64,000 bases of DNA from Tetraselmis striata (Eukaryota; Chlorophyta; Chlorodendrophyceae; Chlorodendrales; Chlorodendraceae). This document shows, piece after piece, positions 23,030 to 33,432 of this stretch (its first letter is position 1; each line of letters starts with the position of its first letter). Location: contig VCJN01001890.1 of NCBI GenBank assembly GCA_006384855.1, positions 62,001 through 126,000 on the forward strand, in the 5' to 3' direction. Both the position numbers and the translations under genes were made by a program. The notes under the pieces are model-generated. The model had not been told where the DNA came from. It worked only from the letters and a program-made list of their open reading frames with translations, and ran no database searches.

Positions 23030-23210
23030 CTGTGCGCTCGGTAGATAGAGCGGTGGTACGGGTACCCCCTATACTCTGGTTCCCGGATCGATTCCCAGCT
23101 CTGTCATTTCGTGGCAATATATTGTATTTGTTTCGGCCGTCTCCCGGGTTTACCCGGTTGATGCATTAGCTCTTCGGGGTTCGAATGCGGGAATGGTCTA
23201 ATAAGGATTT
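23030..23210 (+). mobile_element. tRNA-derived SINE, copy 1
   Basis: A tRNA-like head has D-arm GCTCGGTAGATAGAGC (box A-like) and GGATCGATTCC (box B-like). It is followed by a body shared with 46905-47100: TTTCG.GGCAATAT, CGTC.CCCGG, GTTTACC.GGTTGATGC, CTTCGGGGTT.GAATG and GGCAATGGTCTA or its variant. The anticodon arm is not foldable as in a working tRNA. Two copies share both head and body, which marks a SINE family rather than a tRNA gene. Confidence 0.6.
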
Positions 23211-23549
23211 ACTCGTTGTTAAGTACTTAATTGAGTTTAGTCAGACGACGGACCGAGTTGTGCGGTCAAACGACTACCACCTGGAAAATATAGCACAGTA
23301 GCCAGTCATCATCTCTGTCTATAATCTTCCAGGATGGGACAGTGAGCAGCGGACTCGCGACCGCACCAGCTCCCGACCTTTTCCCTGCCTGCCTGCAGCT
23401 ACTACTTAGCCAACTGTCTAGACCATAGCGCTCTTCCCTTTTGCTGTTGCGCTTCACGCACCAGCAATCGCGCGGCACCTGTGCCGCGAGGGGAAGCGAT
23501 CCTTGTCGATATTATCCGCCCGCGCTAGCACGACGCCCTGCGCACGGCA
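23211..23549. other. Leader region before the retroelement gag frame
   Basis: No gene seen. It precedes the first ATG of the DIRS-like element and may hold its left end, but no terminal repeat was recognised. Confidence 0.35.
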
Positions 23550-24518
23550 TTGTCAGGGCTCAGTATGCCTTACAACTCCGGTGACGCCCCTAGTGGCCTA
23601 GCCGAAGACCGCATCGCCGCGCTGGAGGCCGGTTTCGCGGGGCTTACGGAGCTTATGGAAGCCCTACGAAGTGACCTTCAGCGGCCTAGTGGTTCTACTC
23701 CTACCGAGCCCCGCGCACCCGCTAGTAGCGCTGCCGCGGCGAGCTCCCAGCACGACGCACCGGCTCGCGCAGAGCAGGTTTCCGTGCCTCAGCCCCACCG
23801 CGGTGGCCCTAGTGCCGCAGCCCCTTTCTTAGTCTAGGAGGAGTGGGCTCATTTAATTGGCCCCGGCTTTTCCGTCCAGCCCAGCCCCGGCCTCTCTCCG
23901 ATTCCCCAGCTGTACGACATCTCATCTGACGAGACGCACCGCCAGCTCATCGCGCGTCGGCACTGGGCCACTTTGGATCAGTACCGCTCTCTGTACTGCT
24001 TTGGCTTCTACGATGCGGTGGCCCACGCGGCTCTCTGCGAGGCGCTCGCGTCGATTCAGAGAGCGGCAAGCGCGGCGCAGCCCCCTGGTGAGGAGGACCT
24101 TCGCCTCCTTGAAGCGGGCGTGGCGGCCTACGACGCCTCAAATAAACACCGGCGCGACTTCCTGGCGTTCATCCGCCTCAACGCGTCGAACGATGCGGAT
24201 GCGCGGACCAAGACAGTCGCACATGTGGTTCGCCGCAGCCTCCTCAAGCCCGGTTTCGCGGACTATGGTTCGGAAGCAGTGGCGCAGCTCAGCGACGAGC
24301 TTTTGCGCCGCGAGGCCGAGTATAGCGTCACGGCGGCGGCAAAGGCAGCCGTACAACAGCGCTTCGGCGTGGGGCCAGACTCCAACGAGGAGGAGGACAA
24401 CGACGACGAGCCACAATCCAGAGCGCGACGGCGCCGGCCCTCCGGACGCCGCCCACGGCCAGACTTCCGCCCCACAGCCGACGACGCCGACAAGGGCAAG
24501 GGCAAGGGCAAGGCCTGA
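23550..24518 (+). pseudogene. Gag-like ORF of a DIRS-type retroelement, one in-frame stop
   Basis: A single frame of 322 codons runs to TGA 24518, with one in-frame TAG at 23836-23838. An N-terminal helix-rich segment (EDRIAALEAGFAGLTELM...) is followed by a Ser/Ala-rich linker. Then comes a globular part (LDQYRSLYCFGFYDAVAHAA..., FLAFIRLNASNDADART..., LLRREAEYSVTAAAKAAV) and an acidic then basic tail (EEEDNDDE...RRRRPSGRR...). Position before and overlapping the reverse-transcriptase frame identifies it as the structural protein. Not functional as sequenced. Confidence 0.6.
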
Positions 24519-25137
24519 CGGTGCGGCCCGCCGTTCCGCTTCGTTACCACGCCCCTCCACGTTTCTGCGCCATCGCGTGCGGCAGAACTGGCGAGAGTGG
24601 CGGCGAATCGGAGCGAGCGGGCGCGTGCTCCGGTGGGCTCGCGAGGGAGTGCCGCTACCTTTCTCTAGTGCGACGCCAACGCCTTTCCACCGGGGCGTCT
24701 CTCTACATGACGCTACGCCTCAGCAACTCGAGTGGTGGGAGCGGGAGAGCCAGCGACTAGTAACAGTCGGCGCGCTAGAACATGGCGTGCGCGAGCACTA
24801 CGTGTCGCGAGTCTTCCTAGTACCAAAGCTGGGCTGCAACCAGTGGCGCCTTGTAATAGACCTGCGCCATCTGAACTCTTACTGCGCGGTCTATTCCATG
24901 CGATTCGAAACTCTGCGTCGCCTGCGGTACCTGGCGAAACGCGGCGAATGGGCGTTTTCCTTCGACCTGCAGGACGGCTACGTACTACGCTCCGGGCTTG
25001 CGGGAGGACGTCCGCGACTTCTTTACAATCAACGTACGTGGCACCCTGTGGCGCTTCGCGGCCCTCCCCATGGGTTGGTCGCTAAGCCCTTACTACTTCT
25101 GCACTCTGATGGCGGTCATAGTACAAGCGTCTGCTCA
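24450..25137 (+). pseudogene. Truncated reverse transcriptase of the DIRS/PAT type
   Basis: The frame begins within the gag end in the +1 phase. It shows NWREWRRIGASGRVL, then a fingers region (YVSRVFLVPKLG...WRLVIDLRHLNSY), then AFSFDLQDGY. There a four-base surplus near 24978 shifts the frame. The following block continues one frame over (REDVRDFFTIN, FAALPMGWSLSPYYF). The catalytic YxDD, RNase H and tyrosine recombinase are missing because the sequence switches to a LINE tail at about 25138. The NWREW motif is typical of tyrosine-recombinase retroelements such as those known from volvocine algae. Confidence 0.68.
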
Positions 25138-25177
25138 TCGCGGTGGGGGTATCGCCGTCATAATCTTGGGTTGTTGG

Positions 25178-25591
25178 TGTTATACTCCATTTTCCGTTTG
25201 GCTCTAATGTTCTGCTATACTAGCAGGTTTTAATTCCCCGCTAAAGTAGTACGACTACGCATCCGCGGAGTCGCTATATAGAATAGTATTACGGATGTAA
25301 ATATTGGTAGTATAAGGCCGAAGACTGTTCTGGAATTCTCTAGAGTTTTCTGACTCACGCCTTGCGTGGCTAACACAGCACGGGTATCCCACGGCACCCG
25401 GCTAACATAGCACAGTTATGACTATGACCTCGGCGGATATAAATACCGCCTCGGACAAGTCTACAAGGTAGAACTCAGAGACAGACTATAACCCAGGAAC
25501 CCCTGTAATCAGAAGATATTGGCCATACTTTCTAAATTCTTCCGCTGCATCCTAAAGGGCCTAAAGAACAGGCTTAAGCTAGAGCCTAACA
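25178..25591. mobile_element. Solo LTR, 414 bases
   Basis: It starts TGTTATACTCC and ends GAGCCTAACA, giving TGTTA/TAACA inverted ends. It has an internal TATAAATA (25439-25446). It splits the LINE tail at a point where the intact copy at 57.96 kb reads GGGTTGTTAGTTCCGG. The flanking five bases GTTGG and CTTAG each differ by one from the empty-site GTTAG, consistent with an aged 5-base target duplication. Size, ends and TATA fit an LTR retrotransposon remnant, perhaps Copia-like. Confidence 0.7.
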
Positions 25592-26005
25592 CTTAGTTCC
25601 GGAGTTTTGGGATTATTGCGTCAACACCTGAGGACTTAACAGCCGTTATTTTGGGCCGTGTCCCCCCCTCCCTTTTGCAACGGCGCCCTGGATTTTCTTG
25701 GGAATGGGAATTTTTCCCGAGTATGGCGTCGGGCCCTCCCTCACATTGCCTTTTTTGTCATTGCACATGTATCGCACTCCCGAAATACTTTGCTCCGCGG
25801 GATGGGGCTTGCCCCAACTCGCATTACTCGAATAATGGGCCAACGCCCAAACCGGTAGGGCGGACCTTTCGTGGTCGATGCGGGTATTTTTGATGATGGC
25901 GGTGTTTTAGACGGTGATCCAACAGTGTAATTCCGTCCTGAGCCACTACATGTAATTGGTCTTGCAGAATGCTTCGGCAATTTGCTTGTTGACTGTGACT
26001 CCGCA

Positions 26006-26480
26006 ACCCCCTGCCCCATCGCTGTGTAAACCTTGTACGTGTAATTCTTGTATTCTGTGTTGTCCGCCAGAGCCTGGAGGAACTTGTCATATCTCACAAT
26101 ATTTTCTGATTTCTCGCTTCTGAGAACCCATGGCTGACCCAGTAAATGTGGCCATTGTGGCCGACATGGAATTGATATCCAAGTGTGGGATATCTATTTT
26201 TTCCCCTGTGGAGGAAGCGCAATGAGTAAGGGCACCTGTCATACCAAACATGGACGGCATTCATGCTTCAAGCAAATCCGGGCAGACCGCGGCGGCGGAA
26301 GAGTTTCTCTCAAGCATGTATTATACCTTGTCTCCTTTGGGCATCTTCACCCACTTGTCGTAGTACTTGACTATCGACGAACCAGTCCTTCCATATGGAG
26401 AAACAAAGTCTTGCAATACAGTGATGTTGATGCCTGCCATGCAGTTCAAGCCGTCCACCGAGCGAAGCTTCGAGCTTCGA
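26006..26480 (-). pseudogene. Unidentified coding fragment inside the LINE tail
   Basis: Minus-strand pieces read LNCMAGINITVLQDFVSPYG...KYYDKWVKMPKGDK (about 26480-26320, followed by GTATAA like a donor). Downstream come HVGHNGHIYWVSHGF and, after a one-base shift, IVRYDKFLQALADNTEYKNY. These are clearly more protein-like than their surroundings but match no family I recognise. Probably a captured gene piece or part of another element. Confidence 0.35.
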
Positions 26481-26892
26481 CTGCGTGCCCATCAAACCGA
26501 TCAGTAGCGAGCGAGTAGGGGCGCTACGGTGGTTTGCTACGCAATGGCTGCTGTTGCGGCACTGCGGCGGCACGGGCCGCGGCCCGGCATTTTGGAGAGT
26601 AAATTTTGGAATCTATGCCGAGTCGCTTTTGCGCAGATGCCGGGGATATCTCCAAAAGGGCCGAAATTATTATGGAGTTACGGGTACGCGTTAGTACCCG
26701 CACAGATTATGGGGATTATATATATGTTTTTGAATCTATGTATATGTTATTATATACAAGTAGTAAGGTCCAACTCGCCTACCGCCCAGCGCTTTCCGCA
26801 ACTGGATTGCTGCCCAAACAGCCGCCGTCTTATAGATACGCTGCAAGGTAGGGTTTCAGTGTATCCAGTCCTGTTCCCGGGGCGGGAAAAAA

Positions 26893-27672
26893 AAGCAGAC
26901 CATTTCAAAATCGCGCGACGACCGCGCTGCTCGCGGTGCATCGTTCAGCAAAAGCTGAATATTGAGGTTCGCCTCCCGCCTTTCGCACCACTGCGTCCCC
27001 TCCCATTCCCCTTGCCGCGACAACAACGGCGCCCGACTCCCGGCTGGCGATTGCCTCCCCAGCACGGGCCAGCTCTGGCAGGCACACCCGCCAATCTCCC
27101 CGGCAGGGACAAGTAGGCGCCCGGCCCAGCAGCAGATCTTGTACTCCCCCCCCCCCCCCCCCCCCCCTCTCATCTTCGACGCGGCGACACCGACGCAGTG
27201 ATACCGCTCAACTCCGCGCCAGAAAGCTGTTCCAGAACCCCCCCTTCTCCTCCAGAAACCCCGTCCTTCTGCTCCACCCCCAATACACACACGCAAACAT
27301 ACACAGCGCCACAAAGCACCACAGCCCGAGCTGGACTGTGACTGGCCTTCCCTTTCTGCTCCTCCTGCTCCTCCTGACTCTGAAGGCTCCAGCTTCAGAG
27401 TGGTTGGGCTCAGCCTGCGACGCCCGTGACTCGCTCTGCGGCAGTCTGCTCTGGCCAAATCAACCTGCTCCCGTGAGCGAGTGGTGGAGTTGTCTGCTGT
27501 GGGAGGTTGCACTGTCGACAGCGGCTGGCGTCCTGGGTGGCGTCCTGGATCCACTCACCCTCGTCTTCCCCCAGGGCTGCTCGTCTCGCCCTGGCTGGCT
27601 GGCTGACTGTTTCGCATTCCTCCCTCCGCCTTCCCTCATTCTCAGGTGGGAGAGCCCGTGCAGCGCGGCGCC
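26893..27672. other. 5' flank of the ELM2-SANT gene
   Basis: C run at 27147-27166, then CT-rich sequence typical of a 5' UTR (27240-27360). No other gene seen. The frame is open upstream of ATG 27673 through a GTG at 27646. Confidence 0.4.
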
Positions 27673-28128
27673 ATGCCCCCCACCGCGATGCCTGCCCCAG
27701 CCGCGCTGGCGGGCCTGCGGAGCTTCCCCACAGCGCCTGCCGGCGCCTTGTCTCCCTTTGCCGCGCGGCCAGCACGGCGCGGCCGCCTCACCCTCGGCGC
27801 CGCGTGCTGCCTGGGGCGCCCGCCCACCACGGAGCCCACCACGTCCGCGCTGCCGGAGGCGCTCGGCAACGTGTGCGTCGCGCTGGGCGCGCTGGCGCTG
27901 CTGGGCAGCGTCCGCCCCGCACGCACCCTCCAGATGCGCATGCAGCGCCGCGGCGGCCACCATAACACAGGCGGGCCTCCCAAGACTGCGACCCAGGTGC
28001 CCCCCCCGCGCCCTTTCCCCTCTACGTCAGGCAGGGTAACTCCAGAATGTGCCCAGCCACTCCCTGGTGACGAGAAGTTTCGTTCCTCGGCGGGCGCGCA
28101 GGCTGGTGGCGCAGCTGATGTCTGATCG

Positions 28129-28159
<31 letters not shown>

Positions 28160-31100
28160 TCCCCGGGCATCCGGGGTGCCCCACTCCTCCCCTCCCTCGG
28201 CACCCCGGCTCCTTCAAACCAGCCCGCGGTGACGTTTGGCTACGAGCAGGCGCTGGCGCGCTACCGTGCCGAGGCGGCCCAGGAGGGCGCCAGTCATCTC
28301 CAGTTGGCGCTGCCGGAGCACTACCCTTCCTGCCGGCCCGGCACGCTGCCGTTGCGCTGCCGCACGGAGGTGCATGAGATGGGCATGGAGGTGGGTGCGC
28401 TGCTGCCCACATCCCCCCCCTCCCCGCATGCTCTCCCCCTCCCCTCTCCGCCCCGCACCTGCAACCTGCTGCTCGGGACCCGCCCGGCACATGCGCCTGC
28501 CAGCCAAATGCCCCCATGCGATGCAGCGCAAGGCAGGGCCGTGGGGGGGGGGGGACAGGCAGACGTCCATCCTGAATAGGCGATGATAGGGGCGCCCATG
28601 CCAGTACGGGTCCCGGCGCCGTGGTATGAACGCTGCGAGTAACAACTCGCCCAACCTGTCAAGAGCCCAGGGTAGACGAAACTGTAGCGGAACTAGAGGG
28701 GCTGTTGATACAGCTTAAAAGCAACATGGATGCAAGGCTGATAATCATGGGCTAGTGTAGGCGCGCCGGCGCCCGGGGCACAGGGATGCTATTTGTAGGG
28801 ATGTATTGTGCATGGCCCGTCCTTGGCGCCATCTGTGTCGAGGTTGGCGGCGGAGAACAGCGGCGCCGACAGCGCGCTGGCGGCAATCCGACCCCCACCT
28901 GCGGCAGCGAGCGTTGCAAAGCTGACCGGCCTACTTCTGCCCCCCCCCCCCCCCCCCCCACCCCCCCCCCCACACACACACTGAGCTACTGCAAGGTCAT
29001 GTACAGCAGCCGGCGGTGCCCGGGGGTTTGCTGACGCCTGCTTCTGTACCCCCCCCCCGCCCCCCCGCCCCCCCGCTGCCCCGGTTGCTTCGTCCGCACC
29101 CGCAGAACAAGCTGCACCTGATGCACAGCTGGCTGGCGGCGGCGGCGCGGGAGGTGGGGCGCGCCGACGGCAGCAAGCCCACGAGCGTGCTGGACAGCGT
29201 GTGGGAGCGCCGCGCGGACGGCATGCTGCGCAGGCTCACGGCGGAGCGAAAGCGCGTGGTCGAGGAGGGGCACGGCATCCGGCGCACCCACCGAGGGCGG
29301 GGCTCTGTCGCGCACGCCGACGCCAATGGGGGCGGCCCGCCGGGCCTGGACCTCAGCCCTCCGCGCCATGAGCAGCCGGGCTCGCGGGCGACCTGGGACG
29401 AGGGCGGGCTGCTGTCGCCGGGCGGGAGCCAGGTGATCGAGGCGTCCGAGTCGCGGGTGGGGGACAGGTACCAGGCGGCGCCCCCGCTCCGGCGGCCACG
29501 CCCCGACAAGATGACACCCGCGGAGGCGGCCTGGCTCACGGTACGGGCGCGCCCGCAGCGGGTGGGGGCTGCGTCGGCAGCGGGTGGGGGTTGCGCGTGC
29601 ACAGGGTCGCTCTCGGTCTGCGTCTACCCGAGAAAAGGGACAAAGGGGCAAGTACTGGTCAAAGGGCAAGACCACATGCGTCATGTAGATCAAGGTCAGA
29701 TCAGGATGTTGGTCTTAAGGAGTCAAATCATCGCGTGCGTCAATATATTAACGGTAGGGGAGATCAAGCTGCGACTCACCTTGTGCACCGGGCATCTAGC
29801 CAGTACGCGCCGATTGCTGGGCTAGATCGGACCAAATCATGAGATGGCGATCCTTCACGCCGCAACATTTGGGGGAATACAGGGTTTGGCTGTCGGTCTG
29901 GTACCGTCAAAGGTACTGTTGGTTATGTTTGTCGTGCATGATGATGAGACAAATTCGGGTTTCCTTCTTCGTGAGGGGGTCAAAACCGCCAGCATATAGC
30001 GAATCCAAAGCGTGATTACGGTAAGTTATTAGGGCTAGCATGGGTAGAGTTTACACGTGTGTTCTTTGGCAGAAGGCTGGCTCGCTTGGGGTGCCTGCTT
30101 GGGTTTGTTGCACCGCCCGGGTGTTGTCTCTCGTCGGTCTTTTGCAGCAAGTGCTTCGTCTTTTGCATCAACATTGCCCGCGGGCGCCCCGTGATGTCGG
30201 CGCTTGCTCGCCTGCCGCAGAGGCGCGGGTGCCAGCTGGACGACGTCGCCAGCAGCGCGCCGGGTGGGGACGCGGAGGTGCTGGCACGCGTGCAGGCGCA
30301 GCAGCCGGGCGACGCGGCGGAGCTTGGACTGGTAGGCCCGCCCGCGGCGCTGATGGAGGGGTGGGACGCCGCGGAGGTGGACGTGTTCCGCGCGGGCCTG
30401 GTCCAGCTGGGCCGCTGCTTTGAGGACATCGCGGCGGCGCTCAACAGCATGGTGGGCTGCGCGGGCGAGGCGGCCAAGCGGGCGCGCGGGATGGACACCC
30501 TTCGGTGCGCTCGGCCTCCGGCTCAGCCCCCCTTCTTGCGCCCCTTCCCCCTCCCCCGGCAAGCCGTGCCAGGAGCTGCGGAAACAGTTTGTCGGGCGTG
30601 CCCCAACGGGGGCTGAGCTTGATGCCGCTGTGTGGATGGTCCCAGTTGGATAGTCGTGCTGCCGTGGACTGCGGCCAACGCAGAGTCGGCGGATGGAGCA
30701 CCGGGGGTAGCGGCACCGCGAATGAGAGCCTGCCATACGTGCCACCAGCCAAATCTAGACGAAAATACACCGGTGCCGGCGCACTTATCCATTCCCAGGA
30801 TCCGGGTGCCGGCAGCTTGTCCTTACATCATAGTTAGTGTGACTTTCGCGGAGACTGCGGAGGCGTTTGCAGGCAGTAAACCGGTGGCATTACGTACCAG
30901 TCACGATGGGTTGCGAGTGCATCGTCTGGGACCTCGCACTCGGCGACAGGTGGGACCTTGCCGCGGGCACGCAGCGGGATCATCGCTCGGCGCTGGGTGC
31001 GCAGTCTGCCCGGTGGTGGAAGCGGCCGATAGCTTGTGTTGGCGGCATCGGCATGGCATGCCCTCGGCGTGCAGTAGTAGCGGCTCCCGCGGGATGTAGC

Positions 31101-33432
31101 GCTGACCGCAGAGGCCGGCAGGGCAGGGCAGGGCAGGGCAGGCTCTCAATGTTGTTGTGCTCACGCGTGCGGGGGCTACACACGGGACCATAGCGAGTGT
31201 TCTGCTAGGTTGCATGACACCCCAGTTGGAGGCTTATTGTAAGGGTGATTATAAGCCAAGCCAGTGGGCACATGAACCTCTTGGAGGTCAAATATAGACG
31301 ACGCTGCAGTGGAAGCGTAGCAACTGTTGTCATAGATTCCATGATGCAAGCCCAATCATGAGACTTGTACTACGGGTTGTTATAGGTATGTTGGCACCCG
31401 TAATCAAGCCGAGTCAGCTTCGGTGGTAAGAAGAGCAATGCGAATAAGGTCCTGCCCTGCCTGCCAGAGGTCAAATGCAGACGAAGCTCATGCGAAACTG
31501 AAGCGGATGTTGCTACAGGTTGCACGCAAGCCCAATTTGAGGCTAATTATAGGGGTTGCTCTAGCTGCGGCAGCATCCGTAGGTTGTGGAGGCATGTAAA
31601 TGTGAGATGGGCAAGCGGGAGGCGGCGGCTGCGATGGCAGTCGGTGTCGGTTGAGCTGGCGTGCGGCCTCGCCGTGCTGCTTCTTGGCAGGCGGCTGCTG
31701 GAGGAGGAGGACAGCGCGCAGGTGCTGGGGGCGCTGCCGCCACGGGAGGCGCGCCCCTTCAGCGTCGCCCGCCTCATCGGCTTCTACTACAACGTCTGGA
31801 AGAACCGCGGCTGCGCGCAGGCGCGGCACTACTACGCAGTGCGGGCGCTGGAGCGCGGCGGCGGCAGCGACGACGAGGTGCTGATTGTGTCGGAAAAGCC
31901 ACCGCCATCCAAGCAGCCCGCGTCCGCGGCTGTCGCTGTTGCTGCTGTCGCTGGGCCTCGGCCTGGCGCCAGTGCGCGCAGCCAACCGCCGCCGCCCCAG
32001 GCGGCCAGGAAGCCTGCTCCTCCGCCTCCTCCTTCTCCTCCTCCTCCTCTTCATGCTCCGCCTGCTCCGCCTGCTTCTACTCCTGCCGCGGTGGCCTCCG
32101 CGCCAGCCCGGGCCAACCCGTCCAAGAACGTGGAGGTGCGGGAGCGCGGGCCGGTGCTGAACGGGCAGGGCAAGCCCGGCATGCTGCGCGCACCGCCGCC
32201 GGAGGCTCTCGTCGACGCCGCGCGAGCGTTTGCGCGCAGCCCCACGCAGCTCTCTGCTGCTTGCAGCCAGTCGCAGGTGCGCCGGCCCGGTCTGGCGGCA
32301 CAGCGACGCCCCTCCGCTACAAATTATAAAAGTTGCCCCGCCACCATGGAACGTGCCGCTGACCATCAGCGTAGTAGCATGAAACACGACGTTCGGGCGG
32401 CTTGTGGGAGTGTCATAACCCTCCGGTGCCCAGCTCCGGTGTAGAACCGAGCGCATCTGCTATGTTTGGGTACTGTTGTGGTTGAAATGATGTGGTAACA
32501 AGACGCGCTAATAACAACACTGCGAGTACTGAGGCCCGATCTGCCTGTGAAAGGTCAGATACAGCCGCACCTGTGGCAAAAAGGAACAATGCGACCCCAT
32601 TTGTTGGCTCGCATTCTGGGTTCTTGCTGAGAGGTGCAGCAGCACTGATAGCTGTTCTGTGCGCCGTGGACCTTGAGCACGCACTACTTGCGCAGATAAT
32701 CCCCCCCCCTCCCCCCCCCCCCCCCCCCCAAATTTGGGGGGGGGGGGGGGGCGGGGGCTCGCGAGACGAGAGTGGAGCACTCATATGTCTACCGCACAAA
32801 GAGGTGTTTGAATAAGGCACAGATGCCAAGGGCCTACCGCAAATTGACGCGAGAAAACACGGGGATTGCTGCTTGCAGCCTTTCAAATTCCGCAGTTCAT
32901 ATTGATGGGGTAATGCTTCGTCATAGGGTTTAAGGGTTTGCGTGTTCTGACCTGAAACCTGATTGCCGGAACCCTCCCCCCCCTCCCCCTCCCCCTGCAC
33001 ACGCACACACGCACACACACCTTCTGCCTATCCCCTTATGTACTCGGCAAATTAGTTGGATGGGGAAGATGTCCATAAACATTCCACACATTGGTCTTGT
33101 GTCTTGACCTGGCTAGGTGTTGCCCGCCAGAGCCCTACGAGAGCAGTATGAATTGTGAGTCGGAGTCTTAATCAACTGTGCGCATGAATGTGGCAATGCA
33201 GGCAAACGGCTTCGTGCGGGTGCGCAAGGTCGTCCGCATGCAGCACTTTCCACACTGGCCGCACCCTGCGCCGCTGGACGGGACGGCAACCGGCCGGGGC
33301 CCGGGGCGGACCGCCGCTGTGGCGGCCCTCCACGCCAGACCGGTTGCCGGCAAGCGCCCTGCAAGCGAGCCTGCAGGCGGCCGCCCGGACAAAGTGGCGC
33401 GAGCTGGCGCTGGGACTGAGCCCCGGGCATGA
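27673..33432 (+). CDS. ELM2-SANT domain chromatin protein
   Basis: Exons: 27673-27996, 28223-28390, 29106-29540, 30221-30504, 31691-32276, 33202-33432 (TGA). All are GT-AG with matching phases (0,0,0,2,0), about 676 residues. The ELM2 signature VGDRYQAAPPLRRPRP is at about residues 281-296. The SANT domain starts at Trp357 (GWDAAEVDVFRAGLVQLGRCFEDIAAAL). It resumes after an insertion with SVARLIGFYYNVWKNRG, the usual third helix ending FYYxWK. A proline-rich segment and a basic C-terminus (GKRPASEP...PDKVARA) follow. ELM2-SANT proteins act in the nucleus as subunits recruiting histone deacetylases or related complexes. Exon 1 is odd: it encodes a transit-peptide-like stretch and one hydrophobic segment (VCVALGALALLG), so it is the least certain exon. 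Confidence 0.68.
31430..31560 (+). repeat. Short dispersed repeat, good copy
   Basis: Reads CGAATAAGGTCCTGCCCTGCCTGCCAGAGGTCAAATG..GACGAA..., then CTACAGGTTGCA.GCAAGCCCAATTTGAGGCTAATTATAGGG. A weaker partial copy lies at about 31200-31300 in the same intron. Confidence 0.65.
32700..32752. repeat. Poly-C/poly-G hairpin with AAATTT centre
   Basis: C runs 32701-32729, then AAATTT, then G run to about 32750. It is a perfect-looking palindrome in the last intron of the ELM2-SANT gene. Confidence 0.8.

Larger units (their letters stand above)
25138..26892 (+). mobile_element. 5'-truncated LINE tail, interrupted twice
   Basis: Pieces 25138-25177, 25592-about 26005 and about 26776-26892 match in order the LINE tail at 58085-57500: the RWGYRRHNLGLLV end of ORF2, then a 3' UTR with TTGCCCCAACTCGCATTACTCGA and GGCGGACCTTTCGTGGTC, then the terminal block CTTTCCG.AACTGGAT.GC. 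The last piece ends in AAAAAAAA at about 26886-26893. Interruptions are the solo LTR at 25178-25591 and an unidentified 770-base insert at about 26006-26775. Confidence 0.65.

Noticed and set aside
27410..28660. Long minus-strand open frames opposite the ELM2-SANT exons
   Set aside because: Composition shadows of high-GC exons; the plus frames keep phase across splice sites.
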